A DNA stretch of 64,000 bases from contig NW_020825345.1 of the NCBI RefSeq assembly GCF_003286085.1, forward strand, positions 682,001-746,000, given 5' to 3'. The DNA is from Drosophila persimilis (Eukaryota > Arthropoda > Insecta > Diptera > Drosophilidae). This document shows, piece by piece, positions 48,701 to 60,700 of the stretch. The first letter of the stretch is position 1. Each line of letters starts with the position of its first letter. The notes beneath the pieces are model-generated. The model was not told the origin of the DNA, ran no database searches, and saw nothing but the letters and a program-made list of their open reading frames with translations. The position numbers and the translations under genes were made by a program.

Positions 48701-51700
48701 AAGAAAAATTACAAAATTTTCAATTTTAATATTAGTGGCGGCTGGCGGCTGGCGACGCCAACTGCCAGGTCTCCTTCTCGTGCTCCAACCCCCACCCCCA
48801 CCCCCACCCCCACCCACTCCAACTCTCTGTTCCCTCCTTGTGTATCTATCCGCTCCACCTTTTCCATTTTTTCTTTTTTTGGGAGGGAGGAAGGCTGCTT
48901 AGGCGCACGTTGGGCATGTCCTTGGCTTGCCAAATGAAATTCATAGCATAGTTCTGGGCGCTGCTCAGCCGCTTGTGGACCCTGCTCTGTACAGTACAGA
49001 CAGGCTAAGGGCAACATGTGCGGCAGCTGAGAGTCACAACCACATCTCAATCCACGAAACTCTGTCTTCGATCGAAGATCGAGAATCCAAGCCATGCCAC
49101 AAATATCGATCTTACTTCTGAAAGGACTATTGTTAGGGGGTTCCTTTCCATCCTATATTCTCAGACTCTTAGGAGAGTAGCTCTCTCTCTCTTAGGGCGT
49201 CTCCACTGTACGTGGAATTGCCCTCGTTGCCGCTGTTTCTGTTATTGTTGCCATTGCTGTTAGGGCCTGCTGCCTATATTGTTTTATGGCATATTCATAT
49301 ATTGTTTTCTATATTTTTTTCCAGTCCATTCCCATTCCTCATCCATAAAACGGTTCGCTTGTGTGTAGTTTTTGGGCCAACTGCTTGTGTCTCTTGTTTT
49401 TTGCCACTGCCCCAGCCCCGGTCCCGGCCCCGGTCCCGGCCCGGGCCACTGCCACTGCCACTAGCACTGCCCTTGCTGCAATTTTCAGTGACCAGGCTTA
49501 TGTGTGTTCGAATGTCTGTCGCTTTGTCTATTTGTCTGTCTGTCCGTCCGTCTGTCTGTCCCTCTGTGTGCCTGTCGCTGTGCTGCACACATGATTTATG
49601 AATGAGTAACAAACTTGCTGCCGTGTAGCCGGAGCAACCGGAGCAACCAGCGACGTCTTTTCCACTTTTCCTTCACGTTCTTTTTTCCGGCTGCCCCTCC
49701 GTTGGCTTCTTTATTATAGTCGATGCCTTGTTTGTGTGTGCCGCCACCACGCTGGCAATTGCCACGTATACGGGGCAGCCAGCCCGCTCTCGGATCGATA
49801 AAATGCAATTACAGGCATATCGCAAGTGCCAGTAGGCAGGAGGGCGGCGGAGGGCGGCGGAGGGAGGCGTATGGAGGCGGGGGCAGGCTGTAGATGGGAC
49901 AGGAGCAGAAGCGGAGACGGAGACGGAGATTGGGCGATTGGTAGATGGGGCAGCCGGTAGTCCGACGACTCATGGCAATAAGGTCGTACATCGTCCAACT
50001 GTACAAAAAGTCGCCATCGCCGTCGCTATCGTTGTCGTTGCCGTTGCCGTTGTCCTCGTCCTCGTCCTGGTCGTGGCAATGAAGGCTTCTGCTACAACTA
50101 ATACCCTTTGATTAACGACACACATTTTCTATTGACTTGAGGAGGGGGGCGCCTCTTCCTCTTCCCCTTCCCATGCCTCTTGAACCAGGACGGACGGACG
50201 GAGGGACGGACGGTGGCCTGTGAAGTTGGGCAGTTGGCTGCCCCTGCCCCTGCCTCTGCCCCTGGCCCTGGCCCCCAAACACTGCCTGCATATTTCATAC
50301 CCTGTACTCCGATCGATGCACGCAATTGTAATTTGCAAAGCTGACATGGCCTGGCCCTCGTCTCCGTTCGGGCCAAATGAGTAGCTCAGCCAATGGGTCG
50401 TGTCAATAGCTAAACGGCCGGCCAATGCATTTTTAATTGGCAAATCAGAAAAGTAAGCCACACACACACACACACACACACTCACAGCCGTGAAAGTCGT
50501 ACGGGTATACCTGAGTGGAAATTCGTGGAAATATCGTTCCACGTTCACGTCGTGGCCGCAAAAATTTCTCATTATTTTTCCTTGTTATAGCCAGGGCTGG
50601 AGTGGGCCAGCCAGTGGGCGCCTCGTACCACCCCCACCTCCCACCCGAGTCTCTAAATCTTTAATGTGATGTCCGGGCCGTGTGTCCTTCACATTATTTT
50701 AAAATGCTTCATATTCGTTTTTATTGGCCGCCTTCTGTTACTGCCCCATCCAGGCGATTCCTTTCATTTCGCTGCTCTCTCTCTCTCTCTTTTTCAAGCC
50801 TTCTTTTTTATGTATGTACATATGACTGCATCATCATGCAGTTTCAGCGCACTCCAGCGTCCAATTAAGCGAAATGTTCTGTGGGCACTGCTCTCCCGCC
50901 GCCTCCCGCCGCCTCCCGCCATTCCGCTCCCTCGTTCCGCTCGTTCTCTGGCGCTTATCTGCGATGCGGCGCACAGAAGTGTGCTACAATTTTTTATGGG
51001 CCGCGCACAAGCAAAAATCATGTTTTCTTATTCCCGTGTGCGTAATTTGAAGGGCGCAAAAGTTAACAATGTCCGGGGGTTGCTACCAGCCAACTATTGA
51101 TGTATGCTGTTCCATGTATCTGTATCTGTGGCTGTATCTGTGTCTGCGGCTGTGCCTGTGCCTGTATCTGTGAGTGTTCCTGTATCTGTACAGTGTGTGT
51201 GTGTGTGGCTGAGTGAGCTAATTACTTTCCACCAGATAGATAGAGGCAGGGGAGGGGAGAGAGGTAGAGAGACACTGCACTCGGACTGTGGTCTGCCGCC
51301 TCCCTGCGAATCGAGGTTTGTGCAAAATTGGGCACATCAATCTTAATGCCCCGTGTCTCAGGTTGTACTCTGACCCTACACCCTCCCACCCTGGCCACCC
51401 CATATGCGCCTGTTCCTGGATTCTGGCCCTACTGCCCCTCGCACTGCCCCTCCTGCCCCTCCTGCCACACAACCACTCACAACGGACATGTCAATGGGAG
51501 TCAATGGGACCTGGTCGCAATGCGAAATTCGGGGCGTCATTTAAAACTTTAATAAGCAAAATTGACAACGACACAAGGCATCGGACTGTGCACAGGACAT
51601 GGACACATCCAGTCCGGGGCCACCGGGGGTGGCTGGGTGGTTGGCTGGACATCAGGTGGACACACGGTGGACAGGGATCTGGACTGCTGCTGCCGGACAA

Positions 51701-52354
51701 ACGCAACGGTCAACGGTGGCGCAGTCGTGCGCTACAAGTTCGTGTAGCGGATGTACACTGGAGATTTAAGCCTTCTGCCGCTTCTGCTGGTGCTGCTGCT
51801 GCCGCTGCTGCTGCTGCCTCACCTGACCTCGCCGTCTCCGGAACGATGCTGCCCCCATCCTCTTATGGCCCTTATATCCGGTTGCATTGGCAGGTAATCT
51901 TTTCGGCTGCCTCTACATCCTGTTGCCTGGCCATTTTAATGCCTTAACAGGGCCCAGGACGCTCAGAGCCGTTGGCGAACGTTAAGGTTTTAAAACCTGA
52001 ATTTAGCAATTTCGCCCGCCCCGAAACCCAATGGAAACCCCTTCATAAGTATCTTTTCCACCGCACACATAAAACGACTCTCGTATGATACATTGACATT
52101 GTCCGTGTGTCTGTCTGTGTGTGTGTGTGTGTGTGTGTGTGCTCTCTCTCTCGCACTTCCGGCTACCGGACTGCGAGCTGCGGACTGCGGACTACGGACT
52201 ACGGACTACGGAGTAGTCGGACCGGAAACCGGGGCTAGCAAATGGGGGCATTCTCTGGGCATTGTGGGCATTGGCAGTCCGCTAATGCGCGCATCGATAA
52301 CTCACCTCTGTGCCGATTGGTCTGCTTATCGAACATCAGCATGGCGTCCTCGAT
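32077..52354 (-). CDS. Rbp6: Rbp6, musashi-family RNA-binding protein, 3' half (5' exons beyond right edge)
   Basis: Musashi proteins bind UAG-containing RNA through two RRMs and control translation in stem and neural cells. In-phase - strand exons: 52306-52354 ([17 protein letters not shown]2 beginning), 46357-46439 ([23 protein letters not shown]1 of RRM2), 46162-46246 ([17 protein letters not shown] to AYG), 42465-42500, 42310-42393 ([10 protein letters not shown]), 34271-34336, 33946-34187 ([10 protein letters not shown]) and 32077-32118 ([12 protein letters not shown], stop). The last residues match vertebrate Musashi-2 (AFTNGYH), which secures both family and reading order. Alternative ends are listed separately. 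RRM1 and the start of RRM2 were not found and must lie beyond 64000. Introns exceed 5 kb, as expected for this large gene. Confidence 0.93.
32119..33945 (-). other. Rbp6: Rbp6 intron, simple-sequence rich
   Basis: Holds a (CCAT)n run at 32470-32497, poly-T stretches, a GT microsatellite at 33640-33667 and a (GGCACTAT)n array at 33809-33858. No gene seen. Confidence 0.6.
33809..33858. repeat. (GGCACTAT)n 8-bp minisatellite
   Basis: About six perfect units in an Rbp6 intron. Confidence 0.92.
33946..34187 (-). CDS. Rbp6: Rbp6 exon: Ala-rich, SPGP-containing tail segment
   Basis: 242 bases, phase 1 in, phase 0 out. Alanine-rich start, then [20 protein letters not shown] and [14 protein letters not shown]. 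The order TSPGP...DLY...ASPAP in Musashi-2 matches. Donor GTAAGTG, acceptor tttctccacag. Confidence 0.9.
34271..34336 (-). CDS. Rbp6: Rbp6 exon: [22 protein letters not shown]
   Basis: A 66-base exon with phase 1 on both sides (acceptor cttacag, donor GTAAGTACCC). It encodes a polar, Asn/Thr-rich linker of 22 residues joining the 42310 and 33946 exons, and belongs only to the musashi-type long ending. Confidence 0.85.
35035..35119. repeat. 10-bp tandem repeat (AACCCATCCA-like)
   Basis: Eight or so imperfect 10-bp units in an Rbp6 intron. Confidence 0.85.
39316..39424. repeat. 6/12-bp GC-rich minisatellite (ccagga/ggccagaaccag)
   Basis: Begins with 6-bp ggacca units and turns into 12-bp ggccagaaccag units. 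Both strands stay open, but only because of the repeat. Confidence 0.9.
40525..40560. repeat. (GGCTC)n pentanucleotide array
   Basis: About seven perfect units, immediately downstream of the 40570 Rbp6 terminal exon on the - strand. Confidence 0.92.
40570..40808 (-). CDS. Rbp6: Rbp6 alternative terminal exon ending GNINF
   Basis: The acceptor (gattttgtag) is followed by 239 bases that continue the phase left by the 42310 exon (G+GC), reading [20 protein letters not shown], then an Ala/Gly/Ser-rich stretch, a [13 protein letters not shown] segment and [10 protein letters not shown] with TAA at 40570-40572. GC-rich codons and a clean splice site in the right phase support coding. It is mutually exclusive with the 41655 and 34271 routes. 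Confidence 0.75.
40809..41654 (-). other. Rbp6: Rbp6 intron
   Basis: GA repeats at 40836-40902 and purine-rich sequence; otherwise nothing recognisable. Confidence 0.6.
41655..41734 (-). CDS. Rbp6: Rbp6 alternative terminal exon ending PTNGSS
   Basis: An 80-base exon after acceptor gctttgcag that takes the same incoming phase (G+CC). It reads [19 protein letters not shown], then APTNGSS and a TAG. It gives the shortest post-RRM tail: the 42310 exon plus 26 residues. Confidence 0.78.
41735..42309 (-). other. Rbp6: Rbp6 intron
   Basis: Contains a 7-bp ggggcat array at 42024-42060 and a GT-rich stretch at 42200-42260; no other gene feature seen. Confidence 0.6.
42310..42393 (-). CDS. Rbp6: Rbp6 common exon ([15 protein letters not shown])
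   Basis: An 84-base exon, phase 1 on both sides. It reads [20 protein letters not shown] onward; the GRGY/Tyr-rich tail is typical of musashi proteins. Its donor (GTAAGTCC) is the branch point for three alternative 3' routes. Confidence 0.9.
42465..42500 (-). CDS. Rbp6: Rbp6 micro-exon ([12 protein letters not shown])
   Basis: A 36-base exon with phase 1 on both sides. It joins the AYG end of the 46162 exon (G+AT = Asp) to the 42310 exon. Donor GTAACT is weaker than the others, so optional use is plausible; skipping would keep the frame. Confidence 0.8.
42501..45250 (-). other. Rbp6: Rbp6 intron / 3' UTR of the read-through form
   Basis: Pyrimidine- and AT-rich with GT runs (42810-42838) and cgactt repeats (43468-43496, 44325-44352). 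For transcripts ending at 45251 the left-hand side would serve as 3' UTR. Confidence 0.5.
45251..46246 (-). CDS. Rbp6: Rbp6 read-through exon with Gln/Ala/His-rich C-terminus
   Basis: If the donor at 46161/46160 (GTGAGT) is not used, the frame continues from AYG through [11 protein letters not shown] into 300 further residues and stops at TGA 45251-45253 (end LYQLPGM). The tail is poly-Ala, poly-Gln (several runs of 8-11), His-rich (HHHHHHQQ) and has long alanine stretches. It is a low-complexity, prion-like domain. The frame is free of stops for 996 bases with GC-rich third positions, which argues for real coding. The upstream part ([13 protein letters not shown]) is the end of musashi RRM2, so this is an alternative 3' end for the RNA-binding protein. 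Confidence 0.8.
45690..46065. repeat. CAG/CTG trinucleotide tracts coding poly-Gln
   Basis: Clusters of CTG/TTG on + (CAG/CAA on -) at about 45700-45740, 45760-45808 and 45969-46055, broken by His and Ala codons. They lie in the read-through exon. Confidence 0.9.
46357..46439 (-). CDS. Rbp6: Rbp6 exon coding RNP1 of RRM2
   Basis: 83 bases, phase 1 in (G+GT = Gly), phase 0 out. It reads [20 protein letters not shown] and then FHEINNKM. The octamer RGFGFVTF is the RNP1 of musashi RRM2, with the aromatic residues that stack on RNA bases. Confidence 0.93.
46440..52305 (-). other. Rbp6: Rbp6 intron (about 5.9 kb)
   Basis: GC-richer than the left part, with (CCCTGT)n at 47467-47500, (GGCGAT)n at 48425-48461, (CCCCCA)n at 48788-48816 and a polyC run at 46919-46935. 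No coding exon or RNA gene was found on either strand. Confidence 0.6.
52306..52354 (-). CDS. Rbp6: Rbp6 49-base exon (start of RRM2)
   Basis: The acceptor ctcattgcag at its right end is followed by [16 protein letters not shown] and a donor GTGAGT. It is the canonical musashi sequence between the beta-1/alpha-1 part of RRM2 and its RNP1. Confidence 0.9.
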
Positions 52355-55300
52355 CTGCAATGAGTGAAAAGATGGAGAGAGAGAGAGCGTTTCGTTAGCT
52401 TAAAAGTTGCAATTGTTCATTGGGTGTTTTTCTTCATAGTTTCTTAGTTTTTCTTGGCTGCACAGTTTGCGAGGCAGCAACTCAATTAATGGCCTGAATA
52501 AATGCTCGCAGCGGCAGACAAAAACTGCTGCTAATTGCAAAGTGAGTGCGCACAATGATGGCCCATAGAACGGGCTCCGTCCACATACATTCCGCCCCAG
52601 CCGCCCCAGCCGCCCATTCAACACAATCCACCAAACCATTGGCTCCGCACACAGAGCGGCAGCGGGAGCGGGAGCGGTAGCAGAGCGGCAGTGCGAGTGC
52701 GAGAGCGAGAGCGAGAGCGAGAGAAGGCGAAAAAGTTTTAGCCATTATGGCGCACAAGAACTTATAATGATAGTTGACTGTCAAACCAGGCAACTAACTA
52801 ACGAACCAACTAACTGAACTCAACTGAAATGAACTGAACTGAACTGAACTGACTTTCGAGCCGGTCGAGGTCCGAGCTCCGAGCTCCGAGGGCCGGCTCA
52901 TTACTGGGGAATCAGGGAATGATGAACTGACCGAATGACAGCGTGACAGAGAGACGGGGCGACGGGGGAGACAGGGGAGACCCCTTTCGGTTGTCATTTG
53001 ATGTTTTAATTGATGGCCTAAATGAATGCATGAATTGTGGTGCTGCTGCTGCTGCTGCTGCATTTCTGTCTGCAAATTGGGTATCAAATTCTGATTGCCA
53101 ATCTCCCAGTCTATCATAGAATTTGATTTCGGAATCAATTTAGTTGCCACTTTGATGATGGTTATTCGTATCAATTCTGGGGAAAGTATTTAAATCTGCT
53201 TTGCAATTAAGCACAGCAGCAGCAGCAGCCTCTGCCACTGCCTCTGCCACTGCCTCTGCCCTTGGAGCTGTGGCAAATCCTCGATAATCTTTTGACAAAC
53301 GAAGCCTTTTGATTGGCTTCTCAAACAAGACAGTTTTCACCTCAGTTTTCTTTATCATTGGATTTGTGTGCTGTCTGCCATTCAATATTATAATGCGACA
53401 AGTTTTTCATCTTCATCTTCATCTTTGTCTTCATCTTTGCCTTCATCTTTGTCTTCTGTGTGTCTCTGTGAAAGGCGCTCCCTTTTCGTCGCCTCCTCCT
53501 CCTTCTGTATCCTTTCTGCTAATTGCACATTTCTTGGCAAAGTTTCGCTGCGGCCTTTAATGAGCTCCACGACCCGACCAGAGACTGCAGCTGGATGGAG
53601 CTGATGTCGAAGCTGAATCTGACGCTGATGCTAACGCTGACACCGAACCGTTCAGCAAGACCCAGCCCCCTCCCCTCCCCTCCCCTCCCCTCCCCCTGAG
53701 CCCCTTGTCCTGGCCTGTCCTGGCCTGTCCTGGCCTGTCCTGCCATTTCTGCCTGCTTATGGGCCATTGATTAAGTTTAATCAATGCGCTTACGGCAACT
53801 CTTCCAACGCAACTCCTGTGCACAGTAATTAAAATGCAGCCACGACAGCGACGGCGACGGCGACGGCAGCTGCGGCCTTATAAAAATTAATTAAGCTTGC
53901 GATGCAGTTTCCCCTCTGCCCCCCGCTGCCCCTCTGCCTCCCCCACTGGTTGTTGTTCGCGCCTCGCGCGCCCTGCAATTCGCAGCTCTTCAAGTGCAGC
54001 CGTCGATGCAACCAACTACAACATTGTTTTTCAATTAACAATCAACAACAATGCCACAACAATACAAGCGAACAGAGCCGAATCGAGCGGAACGCAACGC
54101 AACGCAACGGAACGGCGAAGGTTGCACGCGCCAAATGACACAAAAATTGCCAGCTCAGGTGCCGGAAGGAAGAGGCAGGAGGAGCAGCAGGAGGAGCAGC
54201 AGCAAGTAGGTGCCACAAGCGGTGGCAACTACAATTGCAATTGTTGTTGTTAATTAAGCGGAGGCACAACTGCAAAAGCGTCCGAAACACAGCTCATTGC
54301 GGCGACGGCCTGTTGTTAATGTCCGCCCCATCGATGGGCCACGCCCCGCATGCCACCATCCATTGGGCTGTCATAATTACACAGCCCCTCTCGCCGCGAC
54401 ACGACAGGGATCGACTCGGTTCGGATCGGTTGCTGCTGCTGCTGCTGCTGCTGGCTCATTATGTTGTTGTTGCCCCCCCCTGCCCCCCTTGCCACATTCT
54501 GTTGCCTCTCCCATCGGGCAACCGCAAACTTTAATTCTATTAGCAAACGTTAAATGTACACCACGAATGTGGGTGGGTGCAGAGTGGGCGCCGAGTGGGG
54601 CCCATAGGAGACTGAGGGGCGTGACAACTGCTGCCACTGCCAGTGCCACTGCCACTGCCACTGGCACGGCTGCTTCTGTTTCTGCTGCTGCCACTAACAA
54701 GCAGGCGCACGCGGCGGTAATTTTATTTAAATCTGAATTCATTAATTCGTCATAATCCCCAATCATTTTGGCCGCCTGGCCCCCGCCCGCCAGACCGCTG
54801 CTGCCGCTGCTGTCGTCGGAGGAGAACTTCAAAAAGCCATCAACGACAGACGCTGCTGCCACAGCACCCCCTTGCCCCCCGTCCCCCGCCAGCCCCGAAT
54901 GCCAGGCCATTCATTTGGCTCATTTTGTGTACAAAAATGCTGCGCTCAGTGGAAACGGCGACGCTTCATTATCGTAATCGCTATATAAAACAGCGGGCAG
55001 ACTCCGCAGACTACAATGTCAGACAGTCGCACGTACGTGGTGTGTGTGTGTGTGTGTGCGTGTGTATATGTATGTATTTTATGCGTTTTGTGGCACATTA
55101 TGTGCCTAGAGATGAGAGGCGACTCCTGCCTTCTGTGGCTGACATTAATGAATGTTGCCGACAAAAGAGTGCTGCGGGTGATTTTTATTTCTCTGTGCGC
55201 CCCGCCCCGCCCCGTACCGCCCACCCCGCCGTTTGCCACGCCAAAATTAAAGGCAAACCCTGGCCCAAAAAAAAGGAGGCCCAAAACGAGCCATCGATAA

Positions 55301-56264
55301 GGAAGTTGGTCAAAGAGGAAGATGGATGGAAGCAGAAGGAAACAGAAGGAACACCAGAATGAAATAAAGGGGTTGGCTCTGGCGCTCTGGCGCTCTGGCG
55401 GTGTCTGCAAGTCTGATTTTGATGTAAAGCGAAAGGGTTTTTCTCGACCATTTCCCCGGTTAGCCTCGATTTCCCAGGTTTCTCTCTGTTTTGCCCTGCC
55501 TTTCCCCTGTTTCCGAGTTTTGTGGCAGCTCTGATTCGCTGATTTTCCTCCTGTTAAGTGAAACGTTTTTAATGAGGCATTTTCATGATTCCCTGACTTT
55601 TCAGCTATTTTTCTGGCTCTCCTGTTCGCCCAAAAGGTACTGCCCGGAGTTCTTTATTAAACGAAAGGGTTCTTTGGGGGTCTCCGCAGTTAAACGGCTT
55701 TAAACTAAACAACTTGCTGGACGAATGGAAATACAATTATGAATCGCATGGATTGTCTTTTGGCTTTCGATGAGAATTTGCTGCTTTCTGTATTCCAGGA
55801 ATACTGTAGTCTCGTTAAATCGTCGGCCGTCCCCTGCCACTGGCCACTGGCACTCCCCATCCATCCCTTGTGCATTCCCTCGCCCCCCACGCCCTGTATC
55901 CTGGCCATTCCCACGCCTTTGGTTCTGTTTCAAAGTCCCCAAAGTTCTAACTGGATAATTTGCAGTAATTCATCTTGCTGGCGGTTTTCTCAGTTCTCTG
56001 CTCGACGCTTTTTTCTGCCCCTCCCTCCCCCGTGGGCTTTCCTCCCCCGCCACCGACCGCTTTTGTATGCCTGCTTGATTGCGACAATTTATACGGCGTC
56101 AGGCTTGTCAGGATTTGGTTTTTGGTTGCTTCTCTGCGCCATGACGTGGCTGCGGTTGCTTGTAAAATTGAAAAAAGGAATAAGTGGCAGCAGGCAGCAG
56201 GCAGCAGTGGCAGCAGTTGGAGCAGCTCTTCAAAAATAGTACCACATAGACCGATAGAGATGGA

Positions 56265-56300
<36 letters not shown>

Positions 56301-57700
56301 TTTAAAGCTGCAAAAGTGAATAGTCATACATCTAATGATAGCTCTGCTCCTCCTTCCTGCTCCTGCTCCTCCTCCTGCTCCTCCCTCCTCCCTCCTGGCC
56401 GTTTGAAGAACCAAACCGAAAAAGCACTCGACTGGCTCCCAGCACTTACTTATTTTTCGTTTGTGCAAAAAGAGCGACGAGAGCAAAGTGATGGGAAAAA
56501 AGTAAACTTTTGCTAGCTGCCACTGCCGCTGCCGCTGCCGCTGCTGCTGGACGTGTGCGATTCTCGTCTGTGGAGCAGCGGGGGGCGGACTGGGGGCACG
56601 GTCTCCGGCTCGGCCTCTAGCTGAAGCACGGGCTCGTGTCTGGCTCTGTGACTGAGATCACGGCGGCGGGGGTGGTACCATCTTTCAAAAAACTTTGGCC
56701 AGGCGACAGCAAAAAAACAGAACTGGCAGAGGCACTGGCAGCGGCAGAGAGTTCTTATATACCACATCCTCTACCCGTATGTATCTGTGTCTACCAGTGT
56801 GCGTGTGTGTGTGTGTTTGTGCCATGTAAGCACATGACTGCGTGCGGTTGAAATATAGATAAACTTTTTTAAGCTCGTATTTATTACATATTTGGCTGTA
56901 AGTAGAATTTAAGTTGCTTTTTGCTTCGTGAACAGACACCGAGCGACGACAGACACACACACACACTGCGTATGAGTAATGTCCAAGGAAGCACTCCCCA
57001 CCCCCCACCCCCTGTGGCTGCCACTCCGCCCAATTCCCCAGTTCTCTCTCTCTCATGTGGCATGCGATCTGCTGTTTGTGGTAAATTTGCAATCAAAAAC
57101 GCATCAATTGATGCCATCAGAGAAAAGGAGAGCGAAAAAGAGAAAGAAAGAGAGAGAGAGAGAGAGCTAGAAGGACACAGCATTAATGAGGCACACTCGT
57201 GCATGTCGCAGGCCCAGGATATATGTACTATATATTTCAATTAAAAAAGGATTCCATTTATAATCCGCAACTTGATTTGTTATGCCAAGGCACAACAGCA
57301 GCGTCAGGGGCAGCGGCAGGGGCAGGGGCAGGGGCAGGGGCAGCGGCAGCCGCAGGAAGCTGGAGGAAAACCGAGAGACCAAAACCTTGCCATTAGCTGC
57401 ACGAATGGAACGCAAGTATGAATATTAAATATCCTTCTATGCTGAGTGGAACCAGAGCCCAGTGCCAGAGCCACAGCCACAGCCAGAGAGCAATTAGGAG
57501 GAAGAGACAGAGACAGAGAGACAGAGACAGAGACAGAGCGAGAGCGAGAGAGAGGACAGGGAATGGCAAATGGCGAATGATGAAAAACGCTTTTGCATAG
57601 CTGATGCCAGCGATGGCTTAGTAGATCAACTATTAATGGAAAAAACCAAATCAAATCAAAGCAAAGCAAATGAAGGCACGCACTAAGAGAGATAGAGTTA

Positions 57701-57703
57701 CGC

Positions 57704-57748
<45 letters not shown>
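57701..57748. repeat. (CA)n microsatellite
   Basis: About 20 uninterrupted CA units in the Rbp6 intron; a likely length-variable marker. Confidence 0.9.
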
Positions 57749-57749
<1 letters not shown>

Positions 57750-60700
57750 GCACTAAGGTGACCCATGGAAAAGGTCATGGACTACAAAATACAAAAGAGT
57801 TGGAATTTGCATAAATTTCCTTTGTGAGAAAAGCCCTGGAAAAGATAGACAGACGGACGGACCGACCGACCGCCTTTTAATTTGATTGGATTCAAATCTC
57901 TGAGTCTCTGAGTCTCTGAGACTCTGGTTGCACGCACATTTTATGGACAAAATCGAATATTCTCCTAATATCCCGTTACATCACACGAGACAAGAGACAC
58001 GAGACACCAGATACGATACGCATGCACATATGTATATCCGGGGAGATCATAGTTTTATAACCACTCGAAAGGTCAGCTTAAACATTTTCAAATTAGTTTT
58101 TATCGGTGGTTTTTGGGGGCTGGGGGAACGGGGTTTGGTGCTGAGAGATTATCTCACTTATCAATTTGCTGGACAAGCAAAGTTTACCAGGGGCTATGCA
58201 CACACACACACACGGACACACACGGACACACACGGACACACATGGACACACACGAACTCGTAATGGTATCCTGAGCAAAGATAAACTTGCATTTTAAGCG
58301 TCAATCTCCATTATAACCCTAATGAAAGCAGCTTTTCCTGGCCTCCACTCCCCCCTCTCTAGAGCACCCCCTGCACTCTGGCTCTCTGGCTTTCATTCTT
58401 TTGGCCTGGCTAAAAACTTGTCATCAGTTTTAATAAGCTGGCCGCAAAAACTTTGTCACTTTTTTCAAGGGGCAACGGGGCACAGGGGGCAAAGGGGGCA
58501 AAGAGGCCAAGAGCTAGAGATTTCTTGAGCTTTCGTTAGCTACTAAAATTTAATTAATATCGATTTCGGATTTGAAAAGGTTCTTCTCTCGACCCAAACA
58601 CACACATACACACGCACACACACATCTGCGAACGGGGCACATTTTGCGGCAGGCCTTGAGAGGGAGAGGGAGAGGGAGAGAGAGAGAGAGAGAGAGTACA
58701 CAAAAAGGGGAACGCAGGAGCACAAAAAAGCAAAGAAAAAGATGAAGACGGAGGACACACAAAGCGAATGGGAGGTGCCACGGGGGCCACGGTGGCACCG
58801 GGCACGGGCCACGGGGCACGGGGCAAATGCGAATTGGGGCCTCTCCACTCTGGCCATACAAAGATGTTACAAGCTTAGGCAAGAAGAACTTGCAACGGCA
58901 GAACGGCAGCGGCAGCGGCAGCAGCGCCACTGAAAAACTTTTAATCTTTCTTGAAGCATAAGTAAGATATATGTACTCCTTCCTCCTTCATTCCTGCTGC
59001 TGCTGCGTACATGTATGTGTGTGTGTGTGTATAGTATGGAAGTATGTGTGTGTGTGTGTGTGTGTGTGTGCTTATATGTGATTTCAAGAATGGAAGCAGC
59101 TGCTCAATATTTTTGCAAAGACTTGCGAGTGGGATTGAGATTTCTAATGGGATTGGTTTTCTGTTTCCATCTCTCCTTCTCTCCCTCTCCCTCTCTATCT
59201 CTTTCTCTCTCTCGCTCCAAGAGTCCTGTGCCTGTGGCAAGCAGTTAAAGTTGCTCTTCGGCCATATAAAACAACTTGCAGAACAATTTTCGTTAATTAA
59301 AATATTTTCAATGTGTAGTTATATGCTCGGTCTTGGTCCTCGTCCCGTGGCCCCCAGTGTCCTGCACAGAGGGTGTCCTGGCCATGGCCTCCTGCTGCTG
59401 CTGGTACTGGCCCTGGGTCGCCGTCGTCGCTGCTAAGGATGCTCGAATTACAAAGCAAATTATAATTTCATGAAAGTTAAACGAGCAACTCTCCAATGCT
59501 GCTGCTGTTCTGCTGCTGCTGCTGTTCTGCTCCTGCTTGAGGGTCACTGAGCTGGAGGGGTGGAGTGGCTCAGGCTTTGGCTCTGGCTCTGGCTCTGGCT
59601 GTGGCTCTGGCTGTGGCTGTGCCAGCGTGGGCGTTCGTTGCGCACTTGAGTGCAAAGGTGGCCGGGCCAGGTCGCCGGGGCTGTGCCCGAGATTGGGAAT
59701 TAAACATGCTGCCAGGGAGCGAGCAATGCAAAATATATAAGAATAAAAAGTGAATTGGGAGCCACCACGGAGGCACAGTAGAGCTCCTGCTGCGGCTCCA
59801 ACGGAAGCACTGGCCCCAAAACTGGGACCAGGACGGAGACCGACCGAGCAGCAACAATAAAAACCGAATTTTTTGTGTGCAAGTGCGAATTTATGTCTTC
59901 AATTATTCAACGCCTCATTTGTATGCCCCGCTTCCTCTTGCCGCCTGCTCTTTGTATGTGTGTGTGTGTGTGTGTGTGGGAGCCATGCTAAAATGCCAGC
60001 ATGCATTTCCGTTTCCGGCCAGTGGCAGCGGCAGCGGCAGTGCCAGTGCCAGTGCCAGTGCAGTGTTGGCATGGCCATCATTGCCACTGCATATGGCTGT
60101 ATGGCTGCACATGTGCCATGTCCTCCCTGCCACACGCCTCGTCCTTCTGCTGTGGGGCCTCCCTGCCTCCCTGCCTCCCTCCGTCCCTCCCTCCCTCCTT
60201 CCCGCTCTGGCAATTGAAATTTCAACGGGCGCAAAAGTAATTCAATTCAACGGCAGACGGTAGACGGAGACGGAGACGTCGACCGGCCTCTGGACCAGGA
60301 CTCGAGTCCTCTCGAGTGCCGTGCCGTGCCGCCTGCCTCCTCATGCATATCCTTATATAAGTTTTCGGGGGCTCAGGCTCTGGCTCAGGCTCTGGCTGGT
60401 CGGCAGATTCCACTTTGAAGGCCCCGAGAACAAAGCATTTAAGAAGTTATTGTCATAAATGTTTGAGTTTTCCACCCCCACCCCCACCCCCCTTCATCCC
60501 CATGTCCCTCGACATGTCTTCACCTCTGACTTGTACAGCCACTCCCACTCCCACTCCCACTCCACCTCCCACTTGTTCCGCCCTGGCAAAGACACAAACT
60601 TTTATTTAGCCATGTTTGAATGCCGCCTGCAAAAGCCACCGCCACTGCCACTGCCACTGCCACCGTCCGACAATTTGCAATTCTAATGTAATTTTTTCGC

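Noticed and set aside
48494..48937. 147-codon frame in the Rbp6 intron
   Set aside because: GC-rich simple repeats (GGGGCA, CCCCCA) keep the frame open; no splice sites in phase with Rbp6.
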